Assembly: GCA_964057225.1 (NCBI GenBank) | Contig: OZ059894.1 | Span: 17,390,476-17,454,475 of the forward strand | Direction of reading: 5' to 3' | DNA: 64,000 bases | DNA from: Auanema rhodensis | Taxonomy: Eukaryota; Nematoda; Chromadorea; Rhabditida; Rhabditidae | Shown here: one piece after another, positions 11,417 through 24,869 of the stretch | Position numbering within the stretch: the first letter of the stretch is position 1 | Layout: each line of letters opens with the position of its first letter | Notes under the pieces: generated by a model | Database searches by the model: none | Told to the model about the DNA's origin: nothing | The model's input: the letters and a program-made list of their open reading frames with translations, nothing else | Program-made: the position numbers and the translations under genes

Positions 11417-13830
11417 CTATAATTCTGTGTTTATTTGAATGAGAGATTTACGACAAGCTGGAACGGATGGAGGACAAAATAAAGTTGGCATCTTCATAGC
11501 TCCCGCGGCCTTTCTTCTAAAAAAAAAGGAAAAAAATTAAAAATTAAAAAATTAATTATATAACTAACCTTTTTTCATTATTATGTACCCAATCAGAACT
11601 TTTACTTATCCAAAATTCATCAACAGTATTTTCATTTTTATCAATAGAAATTTGCTCAACATGAATGTGTGTACGATTAGCAACAGTCATAATGGAATAA
11701 CCATAATCATTGTTTCTGAAAATATAAAATCATAGACCTATACATGAATATACATATATATTTAAAATTAATTGTTTTCGTTCAATATACATATTGTTTA
11801 TGAAAAAATAATTTTTGATTTTTAAATAAAAATCAAGAAAGATAGAACTGTTAATCTACCTGGCTGCACTCCAAGGCCATGGAGCTCCAAATGTAGCATT
11901 CGGAGAATGACAACCCTGTAAAGCCAATAATCAGTTTTTTATAATTGTAATATAATTTTTATTTATATATCATTTATTTCTTTATATGGTGTTGTTTAAT
12001 ATAAACTACTTACAGCACTTCCAGTGAGCACATAGACTGGTGCAGGAGAATTGTTCAAGTATTGACTCTAAATAAGTTTCTTTTATCTATTTATACACAA
12101 TGTTTTTTTTTACTCCAGCCCAATATTTTCTATTAGCAATTGGCCAATTACGCTCATAGGCATGTTCGTGTCCCCAAAATCCGAGATCAACACCGTATTT
12201 CAGGTATAACTGTTCTAATCCAGGCATATCAAGCCATCCTTCACGAATCTAAAAATAAGCGTGAAGATTCTGTGAAAAAACGTTTTTTTTGTTAATTATG
12301 ACGTTTTCACAGCGAAATTTCTATAGAAAGGTCACAGAAAACTGGAAGTGATGCCATTAAGGATCATGCAGAACAAGGAATATCATCATTAAAATTCACG
12401 TAACTAATATTGACATGTAAGTCTTTCTGATTCAATTTTGACAAAACTTTAAAAAAAAAAAATAAATTCTCAGGTAATCTGTATATTCAAAATCATAATA
12501 ATCATAACAAACCAATCTATTTTCAAAGCTTTTACATTCAGCAGAATTATCGTTGCTGCAATAAAATGGACGATGCTGGAAAATAACAACCCACGGTGTG
12601 TACTTGCGATTGGCATTAGCTTTCTGAATTTTTTGAAGTATATGTATATACTTCTGGTTTTAATATTATTTTACCTTTAGTTCTTTATCTAACCAATTAT
12701 ATTGAGTTAAGACAGGCTCCATTCCATAATAATTGTAAGATCCATAGTTCTCAGTACTGACACCAACGTATTGAATTGGTCCAATACGGAAACTGAATAA
12801 CCAGATTATCTTTAATAACTTTTTCTGTTTTTTTTTAATTGTTTTTTTTGAACTAAAAGTAATTTCCTTCACACCTATAGAATTGATTATCTCCGTAGCC
12901 ATTACTGGGCATCCAAAAACGTTCACGGTAATGAGAAAAGTTTAATTTATCATCTTCATGATTACCAGCAATAACCATATATGGCATCTGAATGTATGAT
13001 CTTATGATTACAGATCAAATTACAGACTATATAATAGCTCTCAGACATTGTTTACTTACAGTGGAGATTAAAGGTTCTAGTTGATTCATATAATCATCAC
13101 CGTTTTTTCCCTTATCAGTATGCAGATCATACGAAATATCACCTTAGAAAAGATTAAGTATTGCAATTCTTTTGAAAAAATATGAAAGAGATGATGCAAT
13201 GATCACTTACCAACATGGATTATGAAATCGAATTTTCCAGCTAAACCATTACGAATAATACTTTGTGTTGAATTTCCATGGAAAAATCCTAAATCTCCAA
13301 AAACACAAACCTGAAAATGCAATATTGAACATGTAAAGAACAGAAAAAACAAAACAAAATACCCTGTAGCTTGCTGGATTCATTGCTAATGTTTTGAAAG
13401 AGAATGAACGATCACCAATCTTATACCCTAAAATAAAATTGTAATCAATGATAAAAATATGTTATAACTTACAATATTTAGTTGAAGGTTTTAAATTTAC
13501 CATTAAAGCTCGATGAACATATCTTGTTACTCCTTCATAAACCCATTTCTAGAAACAAAATTATCTTTGTGAAAGAAAATGATTTGATACTCACCTTGTT
13601 GGTTCCTTCACTCATTTTCATGTCAGAGTTTTGACCATAATAAACTATTGTTGTATCTTAGAAAGAATACAATATACATGCATAGCTCAAACAAAAATCT
13701 TGCCTTTCTCCATTGTTATCCAACTTACTCCCATCATGCTGTAATTTCCTTGGAATGAGAGATGCACTTGCTCCGGTGCAGCTTGAACTGCGATAGCACA
13801 TGCCAAAACACATAGTGCCAGCCGCAACAT
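11417..13830 (-). CDS. Secreted purple acid phosphatase (metallophosphoesterase)
   Basis: Fourteen exons on the minus strand, from ATG at 13830-13828 to TAG at 11419-11417: 13830-13704, 13656-13595, 13548-13473, 13427-13363, 13310-13211, 13142-13060, 12987-12875, 12792-12675, 12623-12513, 12248-12114, 12067-12014, 11915-11860, 11715-11569, 11516-11417; 448 residues. A signal peptide ([17 protein letters not shown]) is followed by the fibronectin-like N-terminal domain and the dinuclear metal site with all five motifs in order: FGDLGF, VGDISYD, AGNHED, VVIFQH and GHEHAYER. These supply the Asp, Tyr, Asn and His ligands of the Fe-M centre, so the enzyme should be active. It hydrolyses phosphomonoesters in an acidic secretory, lysosomal or extracellular setting. 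Intron 1 appears to use a GC donor. The closest animal family is ACP7-like. Confidence 0.93.
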
Positions 13831-15048
13831 TCTGAATTTGAGAAGAAATAAACATAAAACAAGAAAACCAAAAAGAAAAATCAAAGAAATCTTTAAAAAA
13901 TTTGAAACTTTGAAATAAGAAATAGTATTGACTGAACAGTCTAGTACAATATAAATTGATTTGATCGCACTGAGCTTTAAACTCTTAATCATGATGTAAA
14001 TCGGCTTAATTTAGTAGGAATAGAAATGATCATCTGCCTGTTCATTCCTAAGAAGTATTGAATGAACATATATAAACTTATATTAATGTATAAACAAAGA
14101 AATAATAGAGAATAAGTTCTTTATATTTGTATAACTTGATGATCAGTTCAACTAAAAAAAAAGAAAAGAAAAAAAATTGAAAAACAGAATATTGAATTGT
14201 CGGATATCTTTGTAAAGTTAAAATATATAAGAAACTTGTCTCAGAATCGTGCAGATGCACTTACAAAGGACAATGAAGTTACATATGGTTTCAGCTGTAA
14301 CGCTCGAAGATAGTTTAGCTTATCTGCAACTTTCAACAATAAATGCTGAAATTGGAGGTCAAGTTATATCAAATGATGATTCACCACCTGGAGTAATATT
14401 GTCACGAAAGTTGATAACAAGTTCATATTTCATGTATTGTATGAATGTCAAATATTTATATAATTCGACCTAAATCTGATTGATATTCTATTTTAACATT
14501 TAAAACTTTGTAATTTATCATTTCTCTTACTTTTCTGACAGAAAAAAGTTTAATTTGAGAACGATAGTGTAGGTAAAAGTGACTGCCAATACTGAGTAAG
14601 CATCAAAAAACTTCAACATGAACAATCTCTCAGAGTAGATTACTCTGTATTTTCTACCTTTTTTTTGTCTAAATTAATGACAATGTTAGACTGAACTCAA
14701 AAAATCTTATTCAAGAAAAAGGAAAAAAAAGTTTGCTAATCGTTCATTGACATCATCGATGTTATGTCTCCAGTATCTCAAAAAATCTCGATGATTCATT
14801 ATAGCTCCGTTCATTATTCCGACACGGTCTTTATTATTTCTCTATTCATCAAATTCTTGTCTTTAAAATGTGAAAAATTAAATTGCTTTCTTTACTTAAC
14901 TGTTTTGCAGATATAGAATCTATTGAAATCTCCCAAACCTTCTGAATCCTCAGGTCAGCTGCAAATACTCTGTGGGCGGAGCCTAACCATATAGGACCAA
15001 ATGGTTTTCATTTCTCATATTTGTCGTCTTTGCCTCCCAGTCCTCCTC
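13831..15048. promoter_or_regulatory. Divergent promoter region between phosphatase and DSL ligand genes
   Basis: A 1.2-kb spacer between oppositely oriented genes. The open frame at 14249-14473 has fairly normal codons but no start context, splice continuation or recognisable domain. Close to the DSL start there is a GC box, GTGGGCGGAGCC, at 14972-14983, and an E-box, CAGCTG, at 14956-14961, both in otherwise AT-rich DNA and within 100 bp of the ATG at 15049. Confidence 0.5.
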
Positions 15049-18000
15049 ATGCATACATCCATAGAAAGATTTTGTGCTATATTTTTTTTAATTCTAGTAT
15101 TAGCTAAAACGGAAAGGGTTAGTTTATTGTTTTTTTAATTAATTTTTAATTTACAATTTTAATTCTTTTATTTTATTTTTTTATTTTAATATTCTTTAAC
15201 TACTTTGATATCTTTATTTTAAAAGATTTTATTTCTTACAATTTTGTTCATTTTTTCTATTTAATTCTCCAAAAACCTCTTGAAAATTCTACAGTACTCT
15301 ATAACCAAGAGGAAATCTGTGACTCAACTTCAAAAGCATTTCTTAGGCTTAACATGAAAATAACTTCAAATCGGATAAAAGTTTTTTGCACATCAATACG
15401 TGGTCATATATCTTGAAATTCTAAAAATTATAAATAAATTACACAATTGCCTCAAAATGATTTGAAAAAAACATTTCTACACAATTAATATTCACACATG
15501 TATATTTATTTCTTTTAAAACTAATTAAATCGTATTTAAACGTTTAATTTAGCACTATGAGGAAATTCTGCAGAAAAACATTTAGTATTTTGATTAGAAA
15601 AGGAGAAATGAAACAATAGATGTTGAACGATGAAGAGGAACACTTTCACCCCACATTGTCACTCATCTCTTGTTGCTATCGTATCATCACATTTGGTCTT
15701 GCAATTGATTGAAACTAATAAAGAAAAAAGAAAACTTCAAAGGATTGAGATTGAAAGAACTTGATCACCTCATTAAAGCTTTGTTTTCGCCAGACAAAAC
15801 GTCTGATATTCAGAGCGGCATAGAATTTTGTCCCTATTCGGTCAGAAATTCTTCCGACACCTGTTGAACCAGATGTTAACGAATACAAACTAACATTGAG
15901 TCTGATTTGAGTCAAAAACTTTTTAGCCTTTGGATATACCAGCTGTAGAAAGTTGAGTTGATTCATAGTAGTTTCGATTGCGAACTGTGAAATACTTGGA
16001 TTGAAGTTGTTGACACTAGAATTAGAAGCTATACAACTGTTCTTCCAGCAAAAAAATTGAATGATTTTCTTTTTCTCATTGAAATTCATTGAAAACAGTA
16101 GATTTTCATCCTCATTACTTATGCCAAGTATCTCTTAGTTCTGGTTAAATTGTTCCGAAAATTTTAAGATATAACCCCAAAGCGCCAATCAAAGCCATCT
16201 TGGTACAAGGTGTTAAGTGGCAACACTCTGATATATCTGTTTCCGACATTCTATTAATGCTTACGGCATTATCTCAAAAGCATAATAACCTTATTCCTCT
16301 TCATGACTATGTCGATATTAATACCTTCAACTATATGTATATAGTTAAGGTTTATATGGCATTGTTTATCTTATTCACGGTTTAGATAACATAAGATTTC
16401 CGTCCTTCAGAAGACAATACGCTTGCGCAATAGTTTGTCATGTAGTCCATGTTATTCCGACAAAATCTAAATGTACTTACATTGTCATCTCCATTTCCTT
16501 TATAGTTACTTAAGTAATTGAATACAACTAAAAAGGGAACAGTATTCTAGAATATTATATATAAATTAAATAAATCTATTGATTATAATTATATTTCAGG
16601 TAGTACCTGTGACTCATGTAGCTACATTTGAAATACAAAATTTAACTATCAAATGGTCAAATCATGAATGTTCGGACGCTGTCGAAGGTTATTTCATCTA
16701 TATTTTCACCAATAATACCATTATTTCAGATTGCGTATATAAACTTCGAATATGCGGGGGAGTAAGCTTTCGAAAAGCTCCAATGAATAGAAATTGCCCA
16801 TATCTATATCAGACATATGATATATCGTCCAATACATATCCGAATTCTTTAACTATTCCTATACGCATACGTTGGCCGGAAGTAAGCTTTATTCATTGTT
16901 TTAGAAATAGAAAATCATAAATTTTATCGTAAATGGGTCATCATCTGCCACCAGTAATAGCAGTCTCATTTCGGTGAAAGGGACTGAATGCCATCATAAT
17001 TCTCAATACAGTAGTGTACAGGCTCTATGTTTTGAAAATATTTCAGACAATTTCCAATAATTTTGCAAAAAAATTGGTAATCTATGATTTTAGTTTTATT
17101 TTTAGAGAACATTCAGATATGTTCATATAAAAAGTGAAAAATGTTCGAAAATTAGTTAGCGTTCTATTAACATCTGTTTTGGCGCCGTTTTATTCATTTC
17201 AATATTTCTTTTAGATTTCAGTGGTCTCAGTGTATTTTCAAATATAGTTTTCATAATGAAAAGAAGAAAGAGACCTACTGATTTTATGCCTTTTTGATTT
17301 TTGCTTACATTTCTTCTTTGCATTATTGAAGTTATGCGGTACTTTTCTTTCAAGTATTCTCCTTTAATCCTACTTTTCTCACTTTTAAATATTTGTAGGC
17401 AAATACTATATCAAAGTATGGGAGATAGAGAACGAATGAAAGTTATTAACTGTTCTACGTTGTAAACAACGTAATGGACATTCAATCAAATTAAGAGATT
17501 GTAATCAGCATGATATATTCAGCTGTTGACCTACAACTTGAGCAGCTTGAACTAACGCCAGTTCATGTACTCAACACTTCTTAATGGCTCGCAGCTGTGA
17601 TTGAACTCTGCGGGTTACGCAATTTTGTCAGAAAATTGTCAAAATTCGACTCGTAAATTTGGGATTAATAAGCCAATGATCAAGTCATCGAATGAGGATA
17701 GCGATTACTATATGGCGGTTGAGATTTGATGGAAAAGAGATGAGGAGACAGGGATCGAAAATAGTTGATGAAGAGGAAATGGATGACAGTTGATGTCTTT
17801 GAAATTCAACCAGAAATGACCTTCCATGATACATTTACTGAGAATGTCTGCCGGAATCTGACGAAATCATAATGATGAATTGAGCATGAAAGAAAGAAAT
17901 ATCGTCATCTGAGATAATGAAGATGTTCTATTCATAGCTATAGGAGATTTGTCTATATTTAGCAAATAAATTTCATTCATATTCCATTATGTCAGAATAT

Positions 18001-20392
18001 ATTTTGAAAATGAGATGAAGATTAATTATGAAAATAAAAATATATTATTCAAATCATTCTTAATATTGAACAAATAAAAATTAATTTTTTTTTTCAAATT
18101 ATGAAGATATATTATAATGATTTTCTGTTTCAGACACCTTGGCATCTTACAATTAGTATTTTGAGGAATTATCATGATATTCTATTTGAATCATCTGCTT
18201 TTTATGAAAAACATACAGCATCTAATGATTGGGAAATTGTGAATTTGGTATTTTTATAATTTTTAATTCTTAATTGCTTTATATGAATTATAGAAAACAT
18301 CGACTACTGATATCAAATTCAATTTCAAAATCGAATGTCAACCTTTCATGTTTGGACCTTCTTGTGCAACATACTGTAATGACAAACAGCCAGAGTAAGC
18401 TAATACAGTATTCAAACAAATATATTTTAATACTCTTTTACAGTCCTTTAGGTGGCCACTTCAAATGCTCCTCTTTAGGGGATCGTTTATGTGCTCCGAA
18501 TTGGACAGGCTTAGGCTGTAATGAACCTATCTGTTATCAGAAATGTGTAGAAGGACAAGGCAATTGTACACTACCAAACGTTTGCAGGTAATTCTTTTAA
18601 AAATGAAATAATTGTCGTTTTGAACGACATATAGTTAAAGTAATAGTTTATACATGTATTGTACTTTAACTTTATTCAATCATGATAAACATGATCTAAA
18701 ATAAAAAGAGAATAGAAAACGACAATTTTGTGAATTCACTCTATTCCGAGGAAAAAAATATTGACTTGAACAAAAAAAAAGAAAAAATGACCAGACTTTG
18801 TACTTTCTAAGTAAAATTTGGATTGTCTACTATTTCTAAAATGAATCAATTTAGATAATAAATTCTATTGTTTCCTTGTTTATCGAAAAATATTTTTGAA
18901 ACTTCCTCTACGCTTTTCGTCTTTGATATTGAGAGATCGAATTGTTTTGTATCATCATGTGCTACCTACAACATTATCCGGAAAGAGAATTTTTCAAAAT
19001 TCATAGAAAAACATTCGAAATCTCTGTTTAAATCTGTTTTTGGAGTGTAAAACTTTAATTTGAAAAACGAAAGATCATACAGATGATAGTGGCTTCAAGT
19101 AGGAAACTGAATTTTTTTTCGAATTTTCTATTCAAAGATGATTTTAGCAGATTAACTAATGATTCATATGAATAGTTCATCATAACCACATCCGTTTGCA
19201 CTTTTCAATAAAACAAAAAATCTCAATTACATGATGTATAGAATATTTGAAAAAGAAAGTATTTGGAAATCTAATTGATGAAGAAATTTAGAAAAAGATT
19301 GAAGTCAACTGTTTTCCTAATTTTTTTTAATTTTTATAGTTGTAACCGTGGTTGGAAAGGAGCCTCATGTGATCAATGTGTGCCGCTCCGAGGCTGTCAA
19401 CATGGGTACTGTAACCGACCCGGAGAATGCATATGCCATGAACATTGGACAGGACCAGCTTGCAACATGTAAGTCATTATATCTTATCTTTTCATTTTTA
19501 CTTGTTTGGAAATGAAGGAAGCAACTGAACAAATCTTTCGAGAACTATAAGGAAAAACTTAGTTTTATCAATTTTCAGCGAAGTTGATTACTGTAGAAGA
19601 CATGCTGGAATATGTTTAAATGGTGGAACATGCTCATCCGCAGGAATGGAAAATGGATATTACTGCAACTGTACAACTGAATTTGAAGGACAAAACTGCG
19701 AAATTCCGGTAAAACAATTGATTTTTCTGTTTGTTTTTTTAACAAAAAAGTCTTGTTTTTCAGAGAGATCCATGCAGCAGTATCGATTGTGGTAAAGGAT
19801 TATGTGTTAATGAAGATGGTCATCCACGATGTTATTGTCCACCTGGAACATTCTGTACAGATTTAGATAAAACAGGAGATTTAGAAAGCAATTACATGCA
19901 AACATCAGGTGTGGACATATATTTAAGTGAAACATAAAGATGAATTTAATTCTTTTTTAGCTGCTGAATTCATTTGGTCACATACATTTTCATCTATTTT
20001 ATCCTTACTTTGTCTTGTATTTGGTTTAATAAGTTTATTGGCTGGCTTTTATTATCTTCACAGAAAGGTGAATTTTTTTAGTTTCCCTTTTTAATTTTTA
20101 CATTTTTGCAGAAATTGGCGCAGTCTGATAGCAGCATAGAAAGTATTGGCAGCATAGAATCAAGCTTTTCAAAGGAAAAGAGAACAGCATTGTGCGGTAT
20201 GCCCTTCTTCTTCTTTTTTTCTTTCATCAGCATCTTTTCTCTTCTACAAAGCATTAGTTTTTTCTATTTCTTTCAGATGATTTGATGGAACCGCCCCCAA
20301 GCTACAGTCTACTGGATGTATCAGAGAAATCTCCATCACCACGAATATCAAGAGAATCCAGAAAATTTATATTTTCATCAACAACAGTGTAA
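15049..20392 (+). CDS. DSL-family Notch ligand (Delta/LAG-2-like)
   Basis: Twelve exons: 15049-15117, 16600-16687, 16730-16881, 18134-18247, 18294-18394, 18444-18587, 19340-19468, 19579-19708, 19764-19908, 19961-20067, 20112-20196, 20277-20392; 459 residues. Order: signal peptide (1-20); MNNL-like module with [15 protein letters not shown] domain with six cysteines at 156, 165, 169, 183, 191 and 200 and the GLGC end; four EGF-like repeats (about 204-340); one transmembrane helix (about 365-389); a 70-residue cytosolic tail. The tail contains PPPSY, a PPxY site of the kind read by WW-domain ubiquitin ligases, and ends in STTV, a class I PDZ ligand. EGF 1-2 match the DOS pattern ([15 protein letters not shown]). 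It should be a membrane ligand activating LIN-12/GLP-1-type Notch receptors on neighbouring cells. Introns 1 (1.5 kb), 3 (1.25 kb) and 6 (0.75 kb) are long for this genome and may hold enhancers. Confidence 0.92.
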
Positions 20393-23300
20393 ATTTTTAT
20401 TAGAAGAATTCAATGCTGACATAATTTTAGTTTTATTCCAAATTTTTTAAAAAATAATTTTTAAACTACCTCAAGCATATCTTGTCTAGCTTAGAGAATA
20501 TAATTTGTAAAAATCAACGAAAGAGCTTATTTACTATATAATATTCCTCTTTTTCTTATTAAAAAGCATAATTTCTTATTGTTATTGTATTGTTTTTTTT
20601 TAATTTAAGTCAAATATTTCAACGATTTAATGGGTTAATGTACCTTAATCAACGGGTTTTTTTCAATACGTTAATTTAAACGATATCTACTCAGTGTTTT
20701 TGAAATATTTACTGTTAATTATTTATTGTATAATTTGATTTTTGTACAAAAAATACAATATTGTTTCATAAAACTAAAAATAAATTTGAAATTTGGCTTG
20801 TTTCTTACAATTCATAGAATAACATTTTTCATGGAATTCATTATATTGACAATAGAAGACGTCAAGAGAAAAAAGACATTAAAGGAAAAAACAATAAATT
20901 ATCGAATTAAATGTCCTGAGGGAAAATAAAGTTGTAAGATGAAAAATTCTTTGAATTTCACCGAAATGAGGTAATACAGTTGATATTTGTGTTCCGACAA
21001 AGAAACATTGCGGTAACATAGACATAATTGCAATTTTGAAGTACAAATGTCTCAATTTCAATTATATGATAAAGCATTATGAATAAACAGAAAAAAAGCT
21101 GATATAATCATTAATACATTAATTAATATACATATAATTATATTATCAGACTTACATTTTATGGCTAATATGTACAATAAAAATTAGAGAGATTTTGGGA
21201 AGGAGGTGGGTTATTAGATGCTCACCTGTTGCCAGATTTTTCTAATTTTGATGTGTTTATGATGAGATTGATTAATAAATAAGACCTATTACATGTCATA
21301 ATAGCGATAATATGATGATTAATGACAAATTCATCAAAACAGCTGGCATTTACAAGAAAATATTCACAAAAAAATGAAACAAATTGTTGATCTGAAGACA
21401 TGCTCTATAAGGTTTTCTTCAGAACATTATATATTCTCAAACATGATTGCGTCATACTATTGTTCTTTAACATGTTAATATTGAATAATTAGTTCAAAGA
21501 ATTGTGAAAATATTTTTATATAATATATAATTAGTAAAAATTTATATTCAATTATATTTAACGGCTATATGATCCTAATAAAATACTATTCAATTCACAT
21601 AAACGATAGGTCAACCCAACATACATGCTGAGTGAAAAAATATCTGAAAAGAATAAATCTGACGATTCATATATCATATAATTTAAAGAAGAGAAAAGTT
21701 CTACTTAATTCTCTCGGTATTTCAGTATATCAATATCAATTGTCTAATATAATATAACAATTATAAATTTGTTTATTACATGAGGAAGTGTCTCATTATG
21801 CGATTTAGTGCTAACAAGGCTTCTGAAAAGTGAAAAGCTTCCTAGCGGTTTCTTTGATGAAGCAATAGGAGATGTCAGGCCAATCGGAAGCCTTTGAAGA
21901 AGCTGAGTAGAAAAATACGATGTGCAATCGCACATGGATACAGTTGCTTCTGACCTTAGATAGAGATTGTATTGCAGTTGTTTCTATGAACAAGCTAAGT
22001 GAAGATGAGAGAGAAAGAGATGAAGAAAATATCATCAGATACTATTGTACATATGTATATTTCTTCTTTTTATTTACTTAGATGTTTATTCAATAATAGT
22101 TGCAACTGTCAGCTGGTAAGTCGGCTTCTTTATAATAATGACGAACTAAAAAAGGAAATATTAGACATTACATATGGAAAAAAGGCGAATTGTGATAACT
22201 ACAATGATGATCCTCACGAGTAATTCAATTTTTTTGATAAACAAACAAATTACATAGAAAAACATCTAAAATCTAAGTTTTCAGACAATTCTTCTCATAT
22301 ATTTCAGTAACTATCTTACAATATTCCACCCCATTAAGCATATACATCCACCTCTTTCGGAAATTGGAGTCACCTTCAGAAAAAAATTTTACCGCAAAAG
22401 GCTAACAATTGGCTTGGACACCACACATGAAAAAATATTAGAAAAACATTTAAACCGAAAGGATTTCTTGTCATACTACTCAACGCCTTATTGTCCTTGT
22501 CGATTTCTTTAGTTATTTTTTGTTGAAATTAGAAAGAAAATCATGTTCATCATTTCTCAAACTTTTAAAGCTTAACATTAACATATAACAAAGTATGCTG
22601 ATACGAAGTTAGTTAACAAGTTGGCGGGTGGATGAAGGAATTTACAATTTTCCAGCTGACCTATAATCTTTGAGTAATGTGCGTGATGAGACTCCAACAA
22701 TACTTATGATCTCATAAAACTCTTCTAAAGTAACTCTCATGATCGTCTTTGTCTTCTCTCATCCAAATCAACATAATCTCTTATTGTTCTTTTATATTCT
22801 TCTGATTCTACAACATATCTGACCGACAGCTTCTATACCTATGTGCTCTAGTAGCGGCAATTGCATAATCAAGTGCCTCTCCAAATGGCGCAACTTGTAG
22901 ACTGTGTCGGATATGTTCAAAGCATGGAAGCCAATTAACCTGAAGCAATATACGGTATATGACCCTCAAAGCTTGCTCTAGGTGGTAAATGATCGGACCA
23001 AAAGAATCAATTACGGAAACTAAAATGAAAGGAATAGATTAAGATTTAGAGGATTACGGTCAGTATGTGATAGCTGTCAGAAAGCTATTTAGGTAATGCT
23101 TAGTCATCACATAGTATCATTGACATGAAAAGAAATTCTGAGAAGTGGTTGATTGACATAAAAAACTGAAAATTTCAAAGAAAGTTTAAGAAATATAGGA
23201 CATTTCATTTTGATAATTTTGAAATAGTTTTATCTAAAAGACGGACATTCCTCATTATTCATTCAAAACATTTGATTGGCATATTTTAGATTACTCATCA

Positions 23301-24145
23301 ACAGTTATTCGTGTTCGACATATAATATCTGAGAATATGACGAAATAATGAAATATCCTAAGTGAAGAAATTTTAAAAATATATACTTTTATAGTAAAAA
23401 AAACTTCAAAATAACCAAACTATTCTATATAATAACTAACTCAAAAATGAAATATCATCTAATGAGGCTTATACAACAAGTATAGAGTGAAAAGATTTGT
23501 AGGTCAAATTGTTATTTAATACAACTCATAAATCCATTATCTTCCTCATATCGTCATATCAAATTTCATTAAGACAGTTGTTTTTTGGATAAAATTAACT
23601 ATGATTTATTAAAATATTAATAGTTAGTATATTATAATAAAGATTGTAACAGTTATTCAAATATAGTTTTTCTTAAAATAAAGTTTGTTCATGGTCAACA
23701 TTTACCTCATTTCTTTCATTTTTATGGTAAATACAAGGTGTTCTCCTCTATCTTAATCCTAAAAAGATCTACTCATGAGATTAGACGACGTCTAGCTGTG
23801 CTTATTCAAGCAATAGACTCTGACAGAGTACGGTAATGAGTCAACAACCGGATGCAGGTGGCTGGCAATTAGTAGAGAAAACACTGAACCATTGAATCTT
23901 CCATTATTTCATAACAAGCTCATTCTAAATTAGCTTCTCCATTTCCTTTACCACCAATTCCTTAAATTAACTAAAATCTCGCTCATACGTGATGGAACAC
24001 GTGGAATAGTTCTTCTCAAGAATCTCAAAATCCTACTTGAGATCATCTAAGTATGAATGGTAATTAATCCAACAAATTATTGAGTTTAATAGAATCTTAA
24101 AGATTAGTTTAAGACGTAATGAAGAAGCATAAGAGGATGTAGATA

Positions 24146-24217
24146 GGAGATGATGAGAGCGAGAGAGGGAGAGATAGAGATAGAGAGAGATAGAGAGAGA
24201 AAGAGAGAGAGAGAAGG
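24146..24217. repeat. Imperfect GA-rich (purine) tract
   Basis: About 70 bp of GAGAGA with interspersed GATA units. Simple sequence about 650 bp upstream of the BH3 gene start. It could bind GAGA-type factors; nothing in the sequence proves it. Confidence 0.7.
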
Positions 24218-24706
24218 AGTACAGTAGTTGAATATTTTCACTTTTTTCTTTTATTTTTCATATTCTTATATATTCTTATTCAATTTATTTTCAATAATAA
24301 TGATTATAGCATTTTAGTTAAATTGATTCAAAAGGTGAAATTATTTTCTTTTTTCCTTACCATATGGCAATTTTATAGTTTGTTTCGAGCTTCTTACTAA
24401 ACTACTTCCAATAAATATGTATTATATATAATGATAGAAAGAATAGTAAAAGAGATACAAAAGTATTTGGAATTGTATGAGAATTTGAATATATATGGAA
24501 ACGTTAACGACTGTGACATCTCAATGGACGAAATCTTTTCAAGTATTTGTCAGTCTCATTATGAAGACAATTCAATGTATCTCCTTATAAGCTCTTAACA
24601 GATACTTTCTCATCAAATTCTTTTGTTTTTCCACAATAATGCTCTGACTGTGCCATGACATCCGGCTTATTGTTTCGTAGGCATCCGATTCCCACGCTGG
24701 CACGAT

Positions 24707-24783
24707 AGGGGGCGGAGCTAACATCTACAAATGGGCGGAGCAGCTGATGGCTTGCGATGCTGTTTCATGGTTATTTCCACCTG
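24707..24783 (+). promoter_or_regulatory. Clustered GC boxes and E-boxes upstream of the BH3 gene
   Basis: Within 77 bp: GGGGGCGGAGC at 24708-24718, TGGGCGGAGC at 24732-24741, CAGCTG at 24741-24746 and CACCTG at 24778-24783. All lie 85-165 bp before the first candidate start codon. The two GGGCGGAGC boxes have the same orientation and are about 24 bp apart. The site types fit Sp1/KLF, bHLH (HLH-2-like) and Snail (CES-1-like) factors. The sequences are seen directly; binding is inferred. Confidence 0.6.
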
Positions 24784-24869
24784 CTAGCAGTCAACCAGCC
24801 GGTTTATTTTCTCCCAGCTTCGAAACCAATTAAGGAATCTATTCAAGCCTAGACTTGTATTCTGAACAA

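Larger units (their letters stand above)
20393..24869. other. Gene-poor region upstream of the BH3 gene
   Basis: No supported gene in 4.5 kb. It holds scattered E-box-type sites, including CACCTG at 21223-21228, and a purine GA-rich tract at about 24146-24217. The small open frames at 21744-22223 lack family resemblance and splice continuity. Gene-poor flanks would fit a tightly regulated developmental gene, but this is inference from position only. Confidence 0.4.

Noticed and set aside
14249-14473. 74-codon plus-strand frame near the phosphatase promoter
   Set aside because: Codons look ordinary for about 50 residues, but there is no splice continuation or family match.
15715-16089. Minus-strand 124-codon frame inside intron 1 of the DSL gene
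   Set aside because: Fairly mixed composition, but no domain, no signal peptide and Phe-rich AT-driven ends; too weak to call a nested gene.
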